From: Nelumbo lutea | Lineage: Eukaryota; Streptophyta; Magnoliopsida; Proteales; Nelumbonaceae | Length of the DNA stretch: 64,000 nt | Assembly: GCA_022828595.1 (NCBI GenBank) | Contig: JAKGHH010000003.1 | Location: 11,842,934 to 11,906,933, forward strand | Direction of reading: 5' to 3' | Shown: in pieces, positions 24,641-36,057 of the stretch | How positions within the stretch are numbered: position 1 is the stretch's first letter | Layout: each line of letters starts with the position of its first letter | The notes under the pieces: generated by a model | What the model saw: the letters and a program-made list of their open reading frames with translations, nothing else | Databases searched by the model: none | Told to the model about the DNA's origin: nothing | Program-made: the position numbers and the translations under genes

Positions 24641-25960
24641 TTAGTGTTGACTTAATTAAAGTGATTTTACCCCCTGAAGAAATGTAGTTTCTTTTCCATC
24701 CTGCTAACCTCTTAGAGAATCTCTCCAACATTGGGTACCAAAAACTTTCTAACCTCAGGTTCCCTCCAATGGTAAACCTACGTATTTTAGGGGCCAATCA
24801 CTTATCTCACAACCTAGAGATCTAGCCAAAAATGCCACCTTTGCTTATTGTTTATTAACTCCAGCTACACAACTTTTAATCCAATTTACACTCAAGTTGA
24901 AGACCTTTTCAAAGTCCTCTACTAGAAACTTTAGGTTTCTCCTCTGGGTCTCCTTCACAAAATAGGATCAAATCATCAACAAATTGAAGGTGGGTAAAAA
25001 TTATTTCCTCCCTCTATACTCTCCACCCTCTAACCAAGTTTATAGCATCAACTATAGAGATTTGAACACTCAAAACATCCACTATTAGAGTGAAAAGGAA
25101 AGGGGAGAGAGGGTCCTCTTGTCTTAGTCCTCTCTTTGTAGGGAAAAAAATCCCTGGCTACCCCATTAACCAAGATGGGGTAGTGGCAAGAAGAGATACA
25201 ACCCTTAACCCAATTACACCACCTCTCTCCAAATCCTCTAACTCTCAACAGTTAAAGCAAAAATCCCCAATCCACCAAATCATAGGCCTTTTCCAAGTCT
25301 AGTTTGCAAATTAACCCCTTTTCTCTGTGTCTTTTTTCTATAATCCACACATTCATTGGCAATAAGGATCTGATCAATAATTTGTCTTCCTGACACAAAC
25401 GCTCCTTGGTTTGGAGAAATCATAGATTGTAGCACCTTTTTGATTTTCTCTGCTAAAACCTTTGAGATTACCTTATACATACTACCACTTAGGCTTATGG
25501 GCCTAAAATCCTTTGGGTGACTTGCATTTGCCTTTTTAGGAATCAAAGCTATAAAAGCAACATTGACTCCTGAATTGATCTTACCTCTCTCAAAGAATTT
25601 AGAGAAAACCTCCATTAAGTCACCACCTATAATGTCCCAGCAATCTTGGTAAAAGGCCACCGTGAATCCATTTGGGCCTGGGGCTTTAGATCTTTCCATT
25701 GAAAACACAGCATTTTGTATTGCTTGGGTCTCAAAATTCTTTTTCTAGCTCAGCCATCAGATCTTTGTATTCCAATTGCCAATCAAAGTCAGGAATATCT
25801 TCTCTCTCTCTTCTTGGGCTATCATATATGGATTTAAAGTGATCCACAAAAGCTCTTGCTATTTCCTCCTTTCCTGTTATAGCTATGCACTCTACCTATT
25901 CGATCTCTGATCTGAAAGGAACCCACTTCATGTGTTTAATGGATTCCTTGATGTAGCTCT
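24641..25960 (-). mobile_element. LINE (L1-type) reverse transcriptase portion, upstream of the copia insertion
   Basis: Read on the minus strand from about 25960: a pre-RT region (EEIARAFVDHFKSIYDS), the RT opening SKAPGPNGFTVAFYQDCW, ALIPKKANASHPKDFRPISL and SPNQGAFVSGRQIIDQILIA, then a frameshift before KLDLEKAYD-like sequence. It goes on to the downstream phrases MRVRGFGERWCNWVKGCISS and KRLAGWKRNYISSGGKITLI. The copia element splits it at 24641. No upstream endonuclease domain is visible, so the LINE is 5'-truncated. Confidence 0.9.
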
Positions 25961-26164
25961 GTCAACGAACTGTTATTTCCCTGCTTTTTGACATTCCCAT
26001 TACTGACTTAACAACTGAATCACATGATTGTTAATGTGCTTTAACCAAATAGGAAATGGTTCTTAGTTCTGTTCTGGAAAGTATACAAAATTTTTTACCC
26101 AAATGGTTTTCAAAGCAAAAATACCAAAGTAAAAGAATTTTATGTACCTTGTACTTTAGTACTA

Positions 26165-26202
26165 TTAAAGTACAAAACTAGAAGTCTATCCAAACATAGC
26201 CG
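26165..26202 (-). repeat. Right inverted end bracketing the intron TE nest
   Basis: Inverse partner of the sequence at 18274, matching over about 17 of 19 positions. Just inside it are AAAGTACAA/TTGTACTTT palindromic motifs that also occur inside the left end. Confidence 0.55.
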
Positions 26203-27099
26203 ATGTTTGTATAGTACTATCAATAAGAATTTCAAGAGGGAAGAAACTAACAAAAGAAAGAAAAGGTAATTCCGTTTTAATTTTATCCTCACGATCGTTC
26301 ATTTAAATTTAAATTAGAGTGGTAAATAGTTTTCAAAAGGCAGCAAGGTTCAGTCGTTCAGGACAATCATTCATTTAAACAAGGGAAAAAGGATCTCATA
26401 CTGTAGTTGGTTGTCATGTCACATCAAAAGTCTGCCCACTAAATTAGGAGGAAGAAAGTACTGCAACTACAAAATTTACTTTTTTGTTACATCAAACTTT
26501 GAAATTAAATTATGTTGTAATAAATTCATATAAAAATCTAACAGAAATTGTGGATTTGTGTTTCAACAAATTGTCACAAAGAAATCATGGGGAAAGAACT
26601 GTAAGTACCTGATGGTTTTGAAATTCTCAATGCCTAGAAGAGAAAACATGTGAGATAGACTGCCCTATGGAGTATGGAGTCTACTTAGCCCTAGTTGTGT
26701 TGAAAATAACAAATGAAGAACTAATATGAACAAATTAATGCAAATGAGTAGTGGTTTTATTTTTTCAGTTTCTGAGACAAAAATCATTTTTCCAGTTAAT
26801 CTATAAAGTGCATAACCTGGATATAAAATGAGTAATAGTTTAATAGTTCATCATGCCTGCCCATCAAATACATTTCAGACTTTGAGGGGTTAACATGAGG
26901 GATTTCAGATGAGGCTGCAACTGGAGTCCTTTTCCTTGATCCCAGTTGTGAGGTTCACACACCCTCTGAGACACTTCTTAGAACTAACTATAATCTTTTC
27001 TTATCATTGTAGCTTGTTGCAAATTATTAGTATAATGGAGCAACACCACTAAGCAGAAGCAAATTCTTTAGGAAGGAAAAGTAAAGGTTCTATGCATAC
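26203..27099. other. Remaining intron sequence, no feature seen
   Basis: AT-rich DNA between the TE nest and the helicase exon at 27100-27146. No exon or element was recognised. Confidence 0.5.
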
Positions 27100-29213
27100 C
27101 AAATACTTTGGTAGTCAATTTAACAGGCCTCATTTCTTCTCCAAATCTGCAAAGAGGTGTTAGAAGGATAAAATAAAAATTAAATGGGCTCTGCAGTGAA
27201 GAACCAAGAATTGTGATTAGTCAGCATGACAACGTCAAGATCAAAGAGTACCTTTTGATCCCATGCACTGGAACCATAAGCCATTCAGCTGCAGAGATCA
27301 ATATGGGGCAAGAAACACTCAAAATGTATGAAGTTTTGATTATTTCAGATGAAGTAATACAATATACCCCATGCTATTTTTGTTACAAACACTTAAATTT
27401 TACCGAATATAAAATTTACCAAGGTCTTCAATATTTGGGATAGTGGCAGAAACAGCAAGGAAGCGAACATGGGCCAAAGGACTTGATTTCATTTCGGGGT
27501 TGCATGCAAGCATCTTTATTCTACTAACAATTGCTTCCAAAGCAGCACCACGTGTGTCACTTAACAAGTGAACTTCATCAATAAGCACAAGTGCTATATC
27601 ACTGAAAAAGCTCAAGCCACCATCTCTTATACGGTACCGAGTCACTGCATCAAACTTCTGTGCAAATGATAAGCCATGCCGTAGCAGGACATAAAATTCA
27701 AGCAGATGACAAGTTAGTAAAAAAGGGCAAAATCCCCAATTATTTACCTCGGGAGTAGTTAGAATAATATCTGCTTCTTGTATATTTCTTATGTTATAAG
27801 AATCGCTGTCACCTGTAAGCTCCAAACAATTGACCCCCCCATGAACCAAGCTTCTGGTTCCAATCCCGGAGCTTCTCTTGTACCAAGGCCTGTGATGGAG
27901 CTATATAGATCTTTTTTTGCAACATTCAAGCAAATGAAAGAGGGTGTCAGTCTTTGTAAGGGAATATATTTTATCAATGAAATAAAATACCAGGCAGAAA
28001 GGCATAGATTTCCCCTCAAGCATGCACGTTCAAAGACTCAAGATGTAAACTGTTCTATGTCAATTAGAAGGTACTAAATACTAATCGAGATCGGTTATCA
28101 ACATGTAATATGGATAAATGCACCAAAACTGGGATTTAGAGTTACCTTGAGAACATTTAGTTTAGACATGATCAGAATCAATAGAATAAAATATCAAGAA
28201 CTCTTAAATGAAAAACTTGATTGAAAAAGGGCTTGATTATGGACGTTTGAGTCTTAAGGAATCTAGAGGTAGTTAACGTACTGTTTTGATAGTTCCCTTT
28301 ATATGAATGAACTCTCCTTCCTTTGAGAGGGGCCTCAAAATGCACAGTTCAAATAAGACCGTTTTACCACTACCAGTTGGTGCTGAAATGACCATGTTTA
28401 TGTCAGAGAGATAACATCTAGAGAAGCACTCACTCTGCAATGAATTAAAATATCTGCATGCAGAAGAAACAAACCCATATTAATTCAAACATTTGAATCT
28501 CTGTGAATTTCAATTCAACATGAGCATCTTGCATTTGCAGTAACCATTTGTTATCATAATGCAGCTGCAATGCTTCTCGATATCACCACATCTAAGAGTG
28601 ATGCCAAATCAGTTCAAATTCAAGCCAAAATGAAATACATAGAATATTAATATTTTAAAGCTGGAACTGATGTTTTGCCAGAGCCAAGTTAGCAATTAAA
28701 TTCTTACATAGTTATCATCTATTTAGCTTACACCATTAGCTATATATAATTGGTACTGACAAGAATACAAAGGACGAAAACCACATTTCAATTGGACAAA
28801 TAATGCCATAGAAGTCTAAAGGGATCAGAATACGAAGGCGTTTCCTTGTGTTATAAAGTTTGGGCCCACCATAGATTTGGTTTCAAAGAAAATGCACCTA
28901 ACCTATGTTATTTGAAATAAAAAGATTATTCAATTTTTATTATTATGCAGGAAATTCCCTTTAGTCCAAATACACATTTGCAAATGATTTTCAGAAAACA
29001 ATACATGACCAAAATAACAGATTATTTGTATGATCCAATGTGAAGGTGATAAAATACAATTGATTGGGAATAGCACCTGAAACCAAAAGTTGAACGAAAA
29101 GGTGCAGGCAAATCTGACACAGACTTTAGATCATATGAATCAATAGTTGAGCTCATCTCTTCTAAGACTTCTTCTAAGACTGATGTTAACAAGAGACTAA
29201 ATGAAGATCACTT

Positions 29214-29790
29214 TCACCAACCTAAATGGGATTGATGCAAACAAAGGGAACCCACAGTTAGATGCTTACCTGGAATCGGATGGCTACAACAATTACTCAG
29301 ATTCCTCAGATTAGCAAGCCTCAATGCGAAGCAGCTCTACAAATGGAGCTTGGTCTTCCTCTTCAAGAGAATGTTCCTCTTATTAGGTCCATTGGCAGGC
29401 TTGACCATCAGAAGGGTGTTGATCTCGTTGCTGAGTCCATTCCTTGGATGGTGGACCAGGATGTGCAACTAGTCATGTTGGTCATTGGGAGACCTGACCG
29501 GGAACAACTTCTCAAACATTCTGAGCATCAACACCATGACAAAGTCAGGGGTTGGGTTGGTTTCTCTATGAAAATGGCCCATCGAATAACTATTGGTGCA
29601 GACATCCTACTCATGCCTTCTAGATTTGAGCCATGTGGACTAAACCAGCTTTATGGATTGAGCTACGGGGCAGTCCCTGTTGTTCCTACTGTTGGTGGAC
29701 TAAGAGATAGTGTGCAGCCGTTTGACCCATTGGTAGAGTTCCAAGCCATGTATCTGGAATTCGAGCTTGAGGACAAGCTCATTGTCCAGG
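29214..29790 (+). pseudogene. Starch synthase II fragment
   Basis: A C-terminal GT5 domain segment of a plastid starch synthase, closest by memory to the SSII class. It starts in the NGID...ESDGYNNYS region, then is frameshifted near 29282 and continues [63 protein letters not shown] and [12 protein letters not shown]. This is the ADP/glucan-binding half. The expected NESGLGWTFDRAEANKL region is replaced by unrelated sequence after about 29740. There is no promoter, no transit peptide and no upstream exons. In plant SSII genes this region is one large last exon, so a copied exon is as likely as a processed copy. It lies about 60 bp from the helicase start codon on the opposite strand. Confidence 0.85.
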
Positions 29791-31422
29791 AGGGGGTGTA
29801 ATATTATGAACACACCATCCGGCAGTGCACTGCGGCGCAGTCATAGGCAATAGGCCGCACAGCAGCAGGCACCGCCCTGACATATCGAATTTAAATCGGT
29901 CTGGTTCGGTTTTAATTCTGTTAACTCATCTGGTTAAAATATAAATATAGTTTATATTTATATTAATGATTGTTATTAAAATATAACAACATTTATAATT
30001 AAAATATATATTATATATTATTATTAATATAAATAGTAATGTTAATATATATATATATTAATGCTAATATTAATATGAATATTTATAATTAAAATATAAA
30101 TATATGTGTATATTTGGTTAATTTGGTTTTCGGGTTGCATTCTTTTCTCAAACCAAACCAAAAATCGAAAACCGAGAATTTTAGAATCTTAAAAGCAAAC
30201 CAAACTGAAAATTGAACTGAGTAAATAGCTATATAGGTGGGGCATTTATGTATTTTGGTATTAGGTGGAGAAAGAATGACACAAATGACCCCAACAACTA
30301 TATAGCAACTAGTTTGAGGGCATTTTAGGTAAAGTGATAAAAAACTTTACAATGACCAAAATACTCCTCCCAACAACTAAAAAATGGTTAGGTTTTAGGG
30401 TATTTTGGGTAATTTAATTATTTTCAATTCCTATAAATAGCTCTATCCTCCACCATTCTCATCAATAGTTCTCATACTCTCTCAAGTCTTAATCTCTCAA
30501 TCTCTCATACATTATTTGATTCTCTAATTCTTAACTTCATTGAAGTTTCAATAAGAAGAATGCTTGCTTAACAAATCAAATATCTCAAGTTAGCAATTTG
30601 GGAGGCTTTGACTCTTGGAATTGAAAGTCTTCAACCATTGAAATCAAGCTAAGATTCTGAACTGGCAATCCGGGTAAGTGTAATTAAATTAATTTTTGTT
30701 TTTTTTAGAATTAAAAGAATGATTGGCTTCTCCTGAAACCAATTCCCCAATGCATTCAATGTTGACAATATTCAATCGCAGCATGGTAGTGTTAACACCG
30801 ATATGTATGCTATTGATATTGATGGAACTTCCACCCCTAGTACTGAGACTATGAGAAAGAAAAAGAATGCCACTAAGTTGATTAGTCGGGTTTGGAAAAT
30901 ATTTAAAGTATAAGAGGTTCAAGGGAAGGGAAAAAATAGTTGTTTTCTAAAAATGTATAAAAGAATTTACCTATTGTAGCAAGGGTGGTACTGGCCATTT
31001 GGGTGGACATTTGCTCACCCATGAGGAAGAAGAAGAATAAGGGAGAGAAACAATGCAAACACAAATTGGGCAGGGGGGGTTAGTACTTTTAAATATTCTC
31101 AATAAAAAATGAGACAAGAATTAACAAAATACATTGTGCATGCTGAAGATACTAAACTTGAAAAATAGTTATGTAATTCAGTAAATCCACAATTTAAAAA
31201 AGTTTCTAGGAATACTATTAGATTATATGCTTTAATTTTTTTTTATTTATATAAATAAAATTTAATTTATATGTTATAAAATTTTAATTCTAAAATGAAA
31301 TTACTTCTGATATTTGGACTTCTAAATTTAACATAAGTTATATTTGTGTTACCAATCATTTTTTGATGAAAATTAGATTTAAAATAAAAGAATTTTAAGT
31401 TTTACTAGGCTTAAATGGCTAG

Positions 31423-31878
31423 ATGTTGGCCCAGCTATTGCTACAAGTATTTTTAAATACTTTGCATGCTTATGGAATTGACAATAAATTATTTTATATT
31501 GGTTTTGATAATGATAGTAACAATGATTTAGCAACAAATATTTTAAAAACTCAATTAAAATCATGTTTAAACGGTAAACTATTTCATATAAGATGTGCAT
31601 GTCACATCTTAAATTTATATATTCATGATGCTTTAAATATTATTTATACTCATAATTCTAAAATTAGAAATTGTATTATATACATTAAAAGTTTTAGAAC
31701 AAGAAAACAAGAATTTAAATATTTATGTAAAAATCATGGTTTAAAATATAAACGTTTTTTATTATATGTTAAACATAGATGGAATACTATGTTAAAAAGT
31801 TGTATTTCCCACAAACAAATTCTTAGTGGTTTTTATATTACAAAAATGCCTACTAATGTTATATTTGAAGAAAACTAG
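31423..31878 (+). pseudogene. hAT transposase core fragment
   Basis: An open stretch of about 150 residues with the hAT phrases SCLNGKLFHIRCACHILNLY and VKHRWNTMLKSC. The catalytic FDN region reads GFDNDSNND. It stops at a TAG at 31876; downstream homology resumes with SIRDFLKYFYEETTKLSDIYYP, again broken by stops. Very AT-rich codon use compared with the plant genes here. Confidence 0.85.
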
Positions 31879-32483
31879 GAAATGGCAATTTCTATAAGAG
31901 ATTTTTTAAAATATTTTTATGAAGAAACTACTAAATTATCAGACATTTATTATCCAAATAGTTGTAATTTAGATTATCAATTAATGATGATTAGTGATTG
32001 TTTTGCAAAGTATAAAAAGAATTCATAATTTAAAAGTATTATTGAAATAATGGAAAATAAATTTAAAAAATATTGGAAGAACATTTTTCTTCTTTATTGC
32101 TTAACTACAATATTATATCCTAGGATTAGGAAAGATGGTTTAAATATTTTACTTGAAACATATTGTGAAAATATGAATATTGAAATTTGAAATAAAAAAG
32201 AGAGGAAATTAATAGTTTATTGTTTGAAATGTATAGTTTATATGAATCTGAAATAATAGGAAATAATAAAAATTCTACAACTTGTACAACTGCATTTTTC
32301 CACTTCTAAACTTGAGTCCAGTAGTGGAAGAAAAATTTTGTATTTAATAAGTAAGAGGCAAAAATCCACCGCCTCAAAAACAAGTTCATTTATTGAACTT
32401 AATTTTTATTTATAAGCAATTTTGTCTACTTTAGGTGATTCTTCCTTCACCTCAAAGGGAATAAATAGTTTTGATATTTTAGC

Positions 32484-32800
32484 CTAATGGAGTGAACATG
32501 CAAAAAATTGTCCAGTTCTTGCCACCATGGCACATAATCTATTAACCCCTCCAGTGTTTTCAGTTCTATCGAAGTATTGTTTAAGTGTAGGTACTAAAAC
32601 AAGGCATGGCACATATTTTAGTGCAGACACATAATCTACTAGGATATTGGATGACAACATAAGTTGTATCAATGATGGAAGTCTAGAGATGTGCATATGC
32701 TTTAAATATTGGTTGGATGTTGAATATAGATTACAAGACAAAGGAGGGCATGACACTACACCTGATGTTTCACATGAAGCAGATGATCAAAGTCGAGAAC
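32484..32800 (+). pseudogene. hAT transposase C-terminal dimerisation region, copy 1
   Basis: Plus-strand translation gives NCPVLATMAHNLLTPPVFSV, then SRILDDN-type and SLEMCICFKYWLDVEYRLQD phrases. These are the usual end of the hAT dimerisation domain (normally SxxFSxxGRxLDxxRxxLxPExxExLxxxKxWL). A stop and a roughly 40-bp insertion (around 32600-32640) disrupt it. Confidence 0.8.
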
Positions 32801-33050
32801 AATAGGAGAAAATGATGAAGCCAATATTTTTTGTATACTCAATAATTTTATAGATTTTTTTTTCAAATTTTTGTAAATTTTGTTTTAATTTTGTTTTAAT
32901 TTTTTAATAACGTAATTTTTTATTTTCAATTTGTAACTATACTGTATTATTTATATTTTATTAATTTATTCTATTTTCCAAATTTCATATTTCATTAATC
33001 CAACCATTGTATGCTTTGTATCATTCAAATTTAAATGAAATAAAATTCCA
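32527..33050 (+). repeat. Direct repeat, copy 1 (hAT 3' part)
   Basis: Pairs with 33364-33842. Shared landmarks include GAAAGTCTAGAGATGTGCAT, TGAAGCCAATATTTTTTGTA and ATGCTTTGTATCATT-AAATT. It covers the end of the transposase and the 3' UTR. Confidence 0.85.
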
Positions 33051-33363
33051 ATTTGTTATTCACTTTGAGTCTTTATCTCTTTGACCTCTTATTTGGTTAA
33101 GTATTTTTTTTTTCATTTCCTTGTTAGATTTCTTATTTTTTTCAAATAGTTTCCAAATGAAAGTTAAATATTTTAGTTTTACTTAGCAAATAAATAAAAA
33201 AAATAAAAAAAAATGTTAAAAAAACAAAAAACAAAAAACCAGTTTAGCTTAGTTCGGCCCACGCCCAAGGCCCGGCATGTGGCCTAGCCCAGTACAACTT
33301 GCAACTCGCCCGACCCAGGGCCTACACAAGCTTGGGCCGTGGGTCGTGCTGGGCCAACCCCAA

Positions 33364-33842
33364 CATGGCACATTTTACACCTTTTGTCCAGTGTCTACAA
33401 TTCAATCGAAGTCTTGTTTTAATGTAGGTACTAGGGTGTTGGACAACAAAATAAGCTATATGAATTATGAAAGTCTAGAGATGTGCATCTGTTTTAAAGA
33501 TTGGTTGGATGTTGAAGATAAATTACAAGACAAATGAGAGCATGGCACTACACTGATGTTTCACCTGAACAGATGATTAAAGTCAATGACAATAGGAGAA
33601 AATGATGAAGCCAATATTTTTTGTATACTCAATAGTTGTATAGCATTTTTTTTTCAAATTATTGTAAACTTTGTTTTAATTTTATTTAATTTATTTGATA
33701 TTTTTAATAGCATAATTTTTTATTTTCAATTTATAACTATATTGTATTATTTTATTCCATTTTCCAATTTTCATATTTCATTTATCCAACCATTGCATGC
33801 TTTGTATCATTTAAATTTAAATGAAATAAAATTTCTATTTTT
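33364..33842 (+). repeat. Direct repeat, copy 2 (hAT 3' part)
   Basis: Second copy of 32527-33050, shorter by internal deletions. It lacks the ACACATAATCTACT insertion and so keeps a cleaner reading through GTRVLDNKISYMNYESLEMC and ICFKDWLDVEDKLQD. Confidence 0.85.
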
Positions 33843-33845
33843 CTC

Positions 33846-33962
33846 CCTAGAATGTGGCTTGGATGTCTAGTTGAACAGTCACTACCTCGAATGTGGCTTG
33901 GACGCCTAGCTAAATGGTTCGTAGCTGGAAGGTGGCTCGGATGCCTAGCTGAATGGTGATGA
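33846..33962. repeat. Three tandem 39-bp units
   Basis: Each unit reads roughly GAA(T/G)GTGGCT(T/C)GGA, then (T/C)GYCTAG(T/C)T(G/A)AA, then a variable tail of about 16 bases. One diverged copy of the same unit occurs at about 15490-15548, exactly where the helicase homology stops. Confidence 0.75.
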
Positions 33963-34499
33963 GCTATATAACTTATTAAGGCTACCTGCAAGGAACTAGT
34001 GTCAGAATGCTCGAGTTGCTTTACTCGGGGTGGGCACTTTGATGTTTAAGTCAATGAGTTGGAGATTTTTTGAGAGAACTAAAAACAAGATAGAGAGTTG
34101 TGAGAGATAAATTGCGCATCTACTTTCTGAGGTTGGAGGTAAGGCCTTTGTATAGGCATTGTTTGGTGTGGGCATCACGCACCCTATCCGAGATCTCTAG
34201 GAAGACGTGCTTAACTGGTCCGAAGTCTTCAGAGGTAGTTGTGCACATAGGCCAATCCTTGAACCTTACTCGGTTTTCTCTGAAACATTCAATGTGAGAA
34301 TTGACTTCCGAGAGTCCTGGGAGTGATGGGATGCATGCAAAGTTGGTCGGCGAGCACATCTCGCAGGTTTCTACTGTACCTCAATTAGGTTGGAAAGTCC
34401 TCAAGGGAGGTTGCTCCTCACATCGAGGTCACTTCAATCGGTATTGATAGGTCGGCCCTGGATGAGGTGCTGCTAGCCGTGTACGCCACGGTGCCTGAG
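33963..34499. other. Unassigned moderately GC-rich stretch
   Basis: Less AT-rich than its surroundings. A TTTGTATAGGC motif near 34150 could be a TATA-like site of a decayed LTR, but I found no partner repeat. No gene recognised. Confidence 0.35.
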
Positions 34500-34712
34500 T
34501 TAGGTCGCTAAGTCGATGGCAAACGTAGGTCGCCAGGTCGGTAGAGGCATGTTGTTAGGTCGGCGGCAGAGACAAGTCGCCAGGTTGGCGGAGGCAGGTT
34601 GCTAGGTCAATGGCGGAGGCAAGTCGCCAGGTCAGCGGCAAAGGCAGGTCACCAGGTTGGAGGAGGCAAGTTTCCAAGTCGGCGGCAAGGGCAAGTAGGT
34701 CGCTAGTTGGGA
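34500..34712. repeat. GC-rich minisatellite, ~33-bp units
   Basis: Repeated GTCGCCAGGT(C/T)GG(C)GG and AGGCA(A/G)GT units, about six to seven copies with drift. The minus-strand ORF across it is a direct consequence (repeated PGDLPLPLTWRLAS-like peptide) and is not a gene. Confidence 0.8.
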
Positions 34713-34902
34713 CTCCATCATTTTGGCTAAGGCCAATGATCACCTAGGTGATGTCGGGGTGTCATCCAGCTGTTCTGAGATGCCATGTGTCATGATGTCA
34801 ATGGAGAGTCAAATCTGCATTCATCAATAATCAACCATGTATGTCACAAATTGTACGTGAGATGTATAGAATCAATAAGTGTGGTACTTGTATAATGCCC
34901 TG

Positions 34903-35267
34903 TAGAGATGGCAATTTGATCCGTTCCCGTGGGGCTCCACCCCAGTTGGGGTGGGTTTTTTTTACCACAATTCAAGGTTTGGGGCGAGTTTGGGGAAAAC
35001 CCAAAACTCTAGGGGTTAGGGGCAGTATTTGTCCACCCTGCCCTGACTATATTATATAACATAATACATATAAAATTGTTAATATATGTTAATGTATATT
35101 ATATTACATAATATAAAATAGTTCTAGGTTTCAAAAAAACAAATAAATTTATAAGTATACAAGTAAGAATGACCTGGGTGGGGCAGGGACGGGGCGAGGA
35201 ATTCCAATTTGGGGTAAGGTATAGGACAGGCAAAACCCAGCCCCGCTCTACCCCGTTGCAATTCTTA
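34903..35267. mobile_element. Probable hAT-type MITE (GGGG-rich ends)
   Basis: Starts TAGAGATGGCAATTTG and ends CAACG...TTGCAATTCTTA, which read inversely gives TAAGAATTGCAACGGGG, an imperfect inverted pair. Both ends are G/C-rich with GGGGTGGG and CCCCGCTCTACCCC, and the centre is AT-rich, as in common plant MITEs of this kind. No clean target duplication was found. Confidence 0.6.
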
Positions 35268-36021
35268 CCCATATGGGTGTAGATAGTTTCTCTCTATACA
35301 ATTTTGTTCATAGTTCATAACAATTGTGAAGAGTGGTGCGGTGTGAATTGATGATTACCAAAAGGTGTGATGTGGACTAATTGACATGCACAAGGTGTGG
35401 AGAGTGCCTGTATAGTCATGTGACATTTATCTGGATTACTTCCTACCAACTTCGTGCCATAAGTATAAAATTTATGTTATCGATTGATTTCTGATTTGTG
35501 CATTTGTAGAGATTCATCCAAAAGATAGAATGATGCAGAGTGGTAGGTCCAGGATCGTCGCAACACACAATCCGGACCAATCCAAAAATAGAATGATGCA
35601 GAGTGACGTGGAAAATGATAAGAAAACAACACGCATCTACCTAACGGGTACGGGTGGTGAGGATGTTGAATAGAATGTTAAGGACAGAGTTCAGAGCACA
35701 ATGAATATAGTGATAGACCAGGTCCATCCTCAATACTCGGCCCAAAATACACCTCTGAGCCCTAGATAAAGCCCATAGGCAATTTCATTGCACCAAAACA
35801 ATTATAATAACTCAATAATCAATATGTTTTTTTATATGCATTGTCATATATGACGTTTACAGTCGCTGCCTGTTCTCATCCTTTGTTTACAGTATGTCCG
35901 GTTGTGGACCAATGGCATGGGTGTGGGTGTGTGGGTGAGATAGGGATGGAGTCATGGAGAGGGGTAAGGGAAAGATAAGGTTGAGAATGATGGGGAAGAA
36001 GGCATGTGTTGTGTGTATCTT

Positions 36022-36057
<36 letters not shown>

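Larger units (their letters stand above)
18205..27099 (-). other. 8.9-kb TE-filled intron of the helicase gene
   Basis: The intron between the exon ending ...LTTKVFG (27100-27146) and the exon encoding YAPTKNDFLFEK (18167-18204). The reading phase matches across it (TTT G | GT TAT), so the split is a true intron. It contains a LINE fragment interrupted by a copia element, bracketed by inverted ends at about 18274 and 26202. Apart from these insertions I see no function in it. Confidence 0.85.
15546..29156 (-). pseudogene. MER3/HFM1-like (RCK) meiotic DNA helicase, N-terminal half, frame-broken
   Basis: Homologue of the Ski2-like DExH helicase MER3/HFM1 (ROCK-N-ROLLERS in Arabidopsis), which promotes class I crossovers in meiosis. 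Exons on the minus strand: 29077-29156, 28282-28453, 27748-27910, 27420-27657, 27252-27288, 27100-27146, 18167-18204, 17962-17983, 17623-17835, 17283-17439, 17111-17162, 16459-16530, 16277-16326, 16066-16181, 15914-15977, 15754-15826, 15546-15649. The ATG is at 29156-29154 (MSSTIDSYDLKSVSDLPAPF). Motifs run in order: Walker A APTGSGKT, LIDEVHLL, SATIPN, TNTLAHGINLPA, MCGRAGRP, then EPGKLMAKYYLKF. That is about 566 residues against roughly 1130 for the family. Frame breaks: a seven-G run at 27834-27840 (six expected), 2 nt missing near 16076, and about 11 nt missing near 15790. Homology stops near 15546 and the Sec63-like half is absent. Assembly errors could explain the small indels, but not the missing half. 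Confidence 0.85.
30430..33842 (+). mobile_element. hAT-superfamily transposon remnant (BED-type)
   Basis: A decayed autonomous element. A TATA box (TATAAATAG, 30432-30440) and CT-rich leader precede a BED zinc-finger region (about 30850-31030, SKGGTGHLGGHLLTH in a broken frame). Next come STFKYSQ-KMRQELTKYIV and NPQFKKVSRNTIR near 31080-31220, then the transposase core at 31423-31878. A further core section lies at 31880-32190, and a C-terminal dimerisation region at 32480-32760. The last part is duplicated downstream. The outer ends could not be fixed. GGCCC-rich sequence at 33255-33355 and AACCAAACC/GGTTTTCGG palindromes near 30120-30200 look like subterminal repeats. Confidence 0.8.

Noticed and set aside
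34555..34743. Minus-strand ORF with repeated PGDLPLPLTWRLAS-like peptide
   Set aside because: Direct translation of the GC-rich minisatellite.
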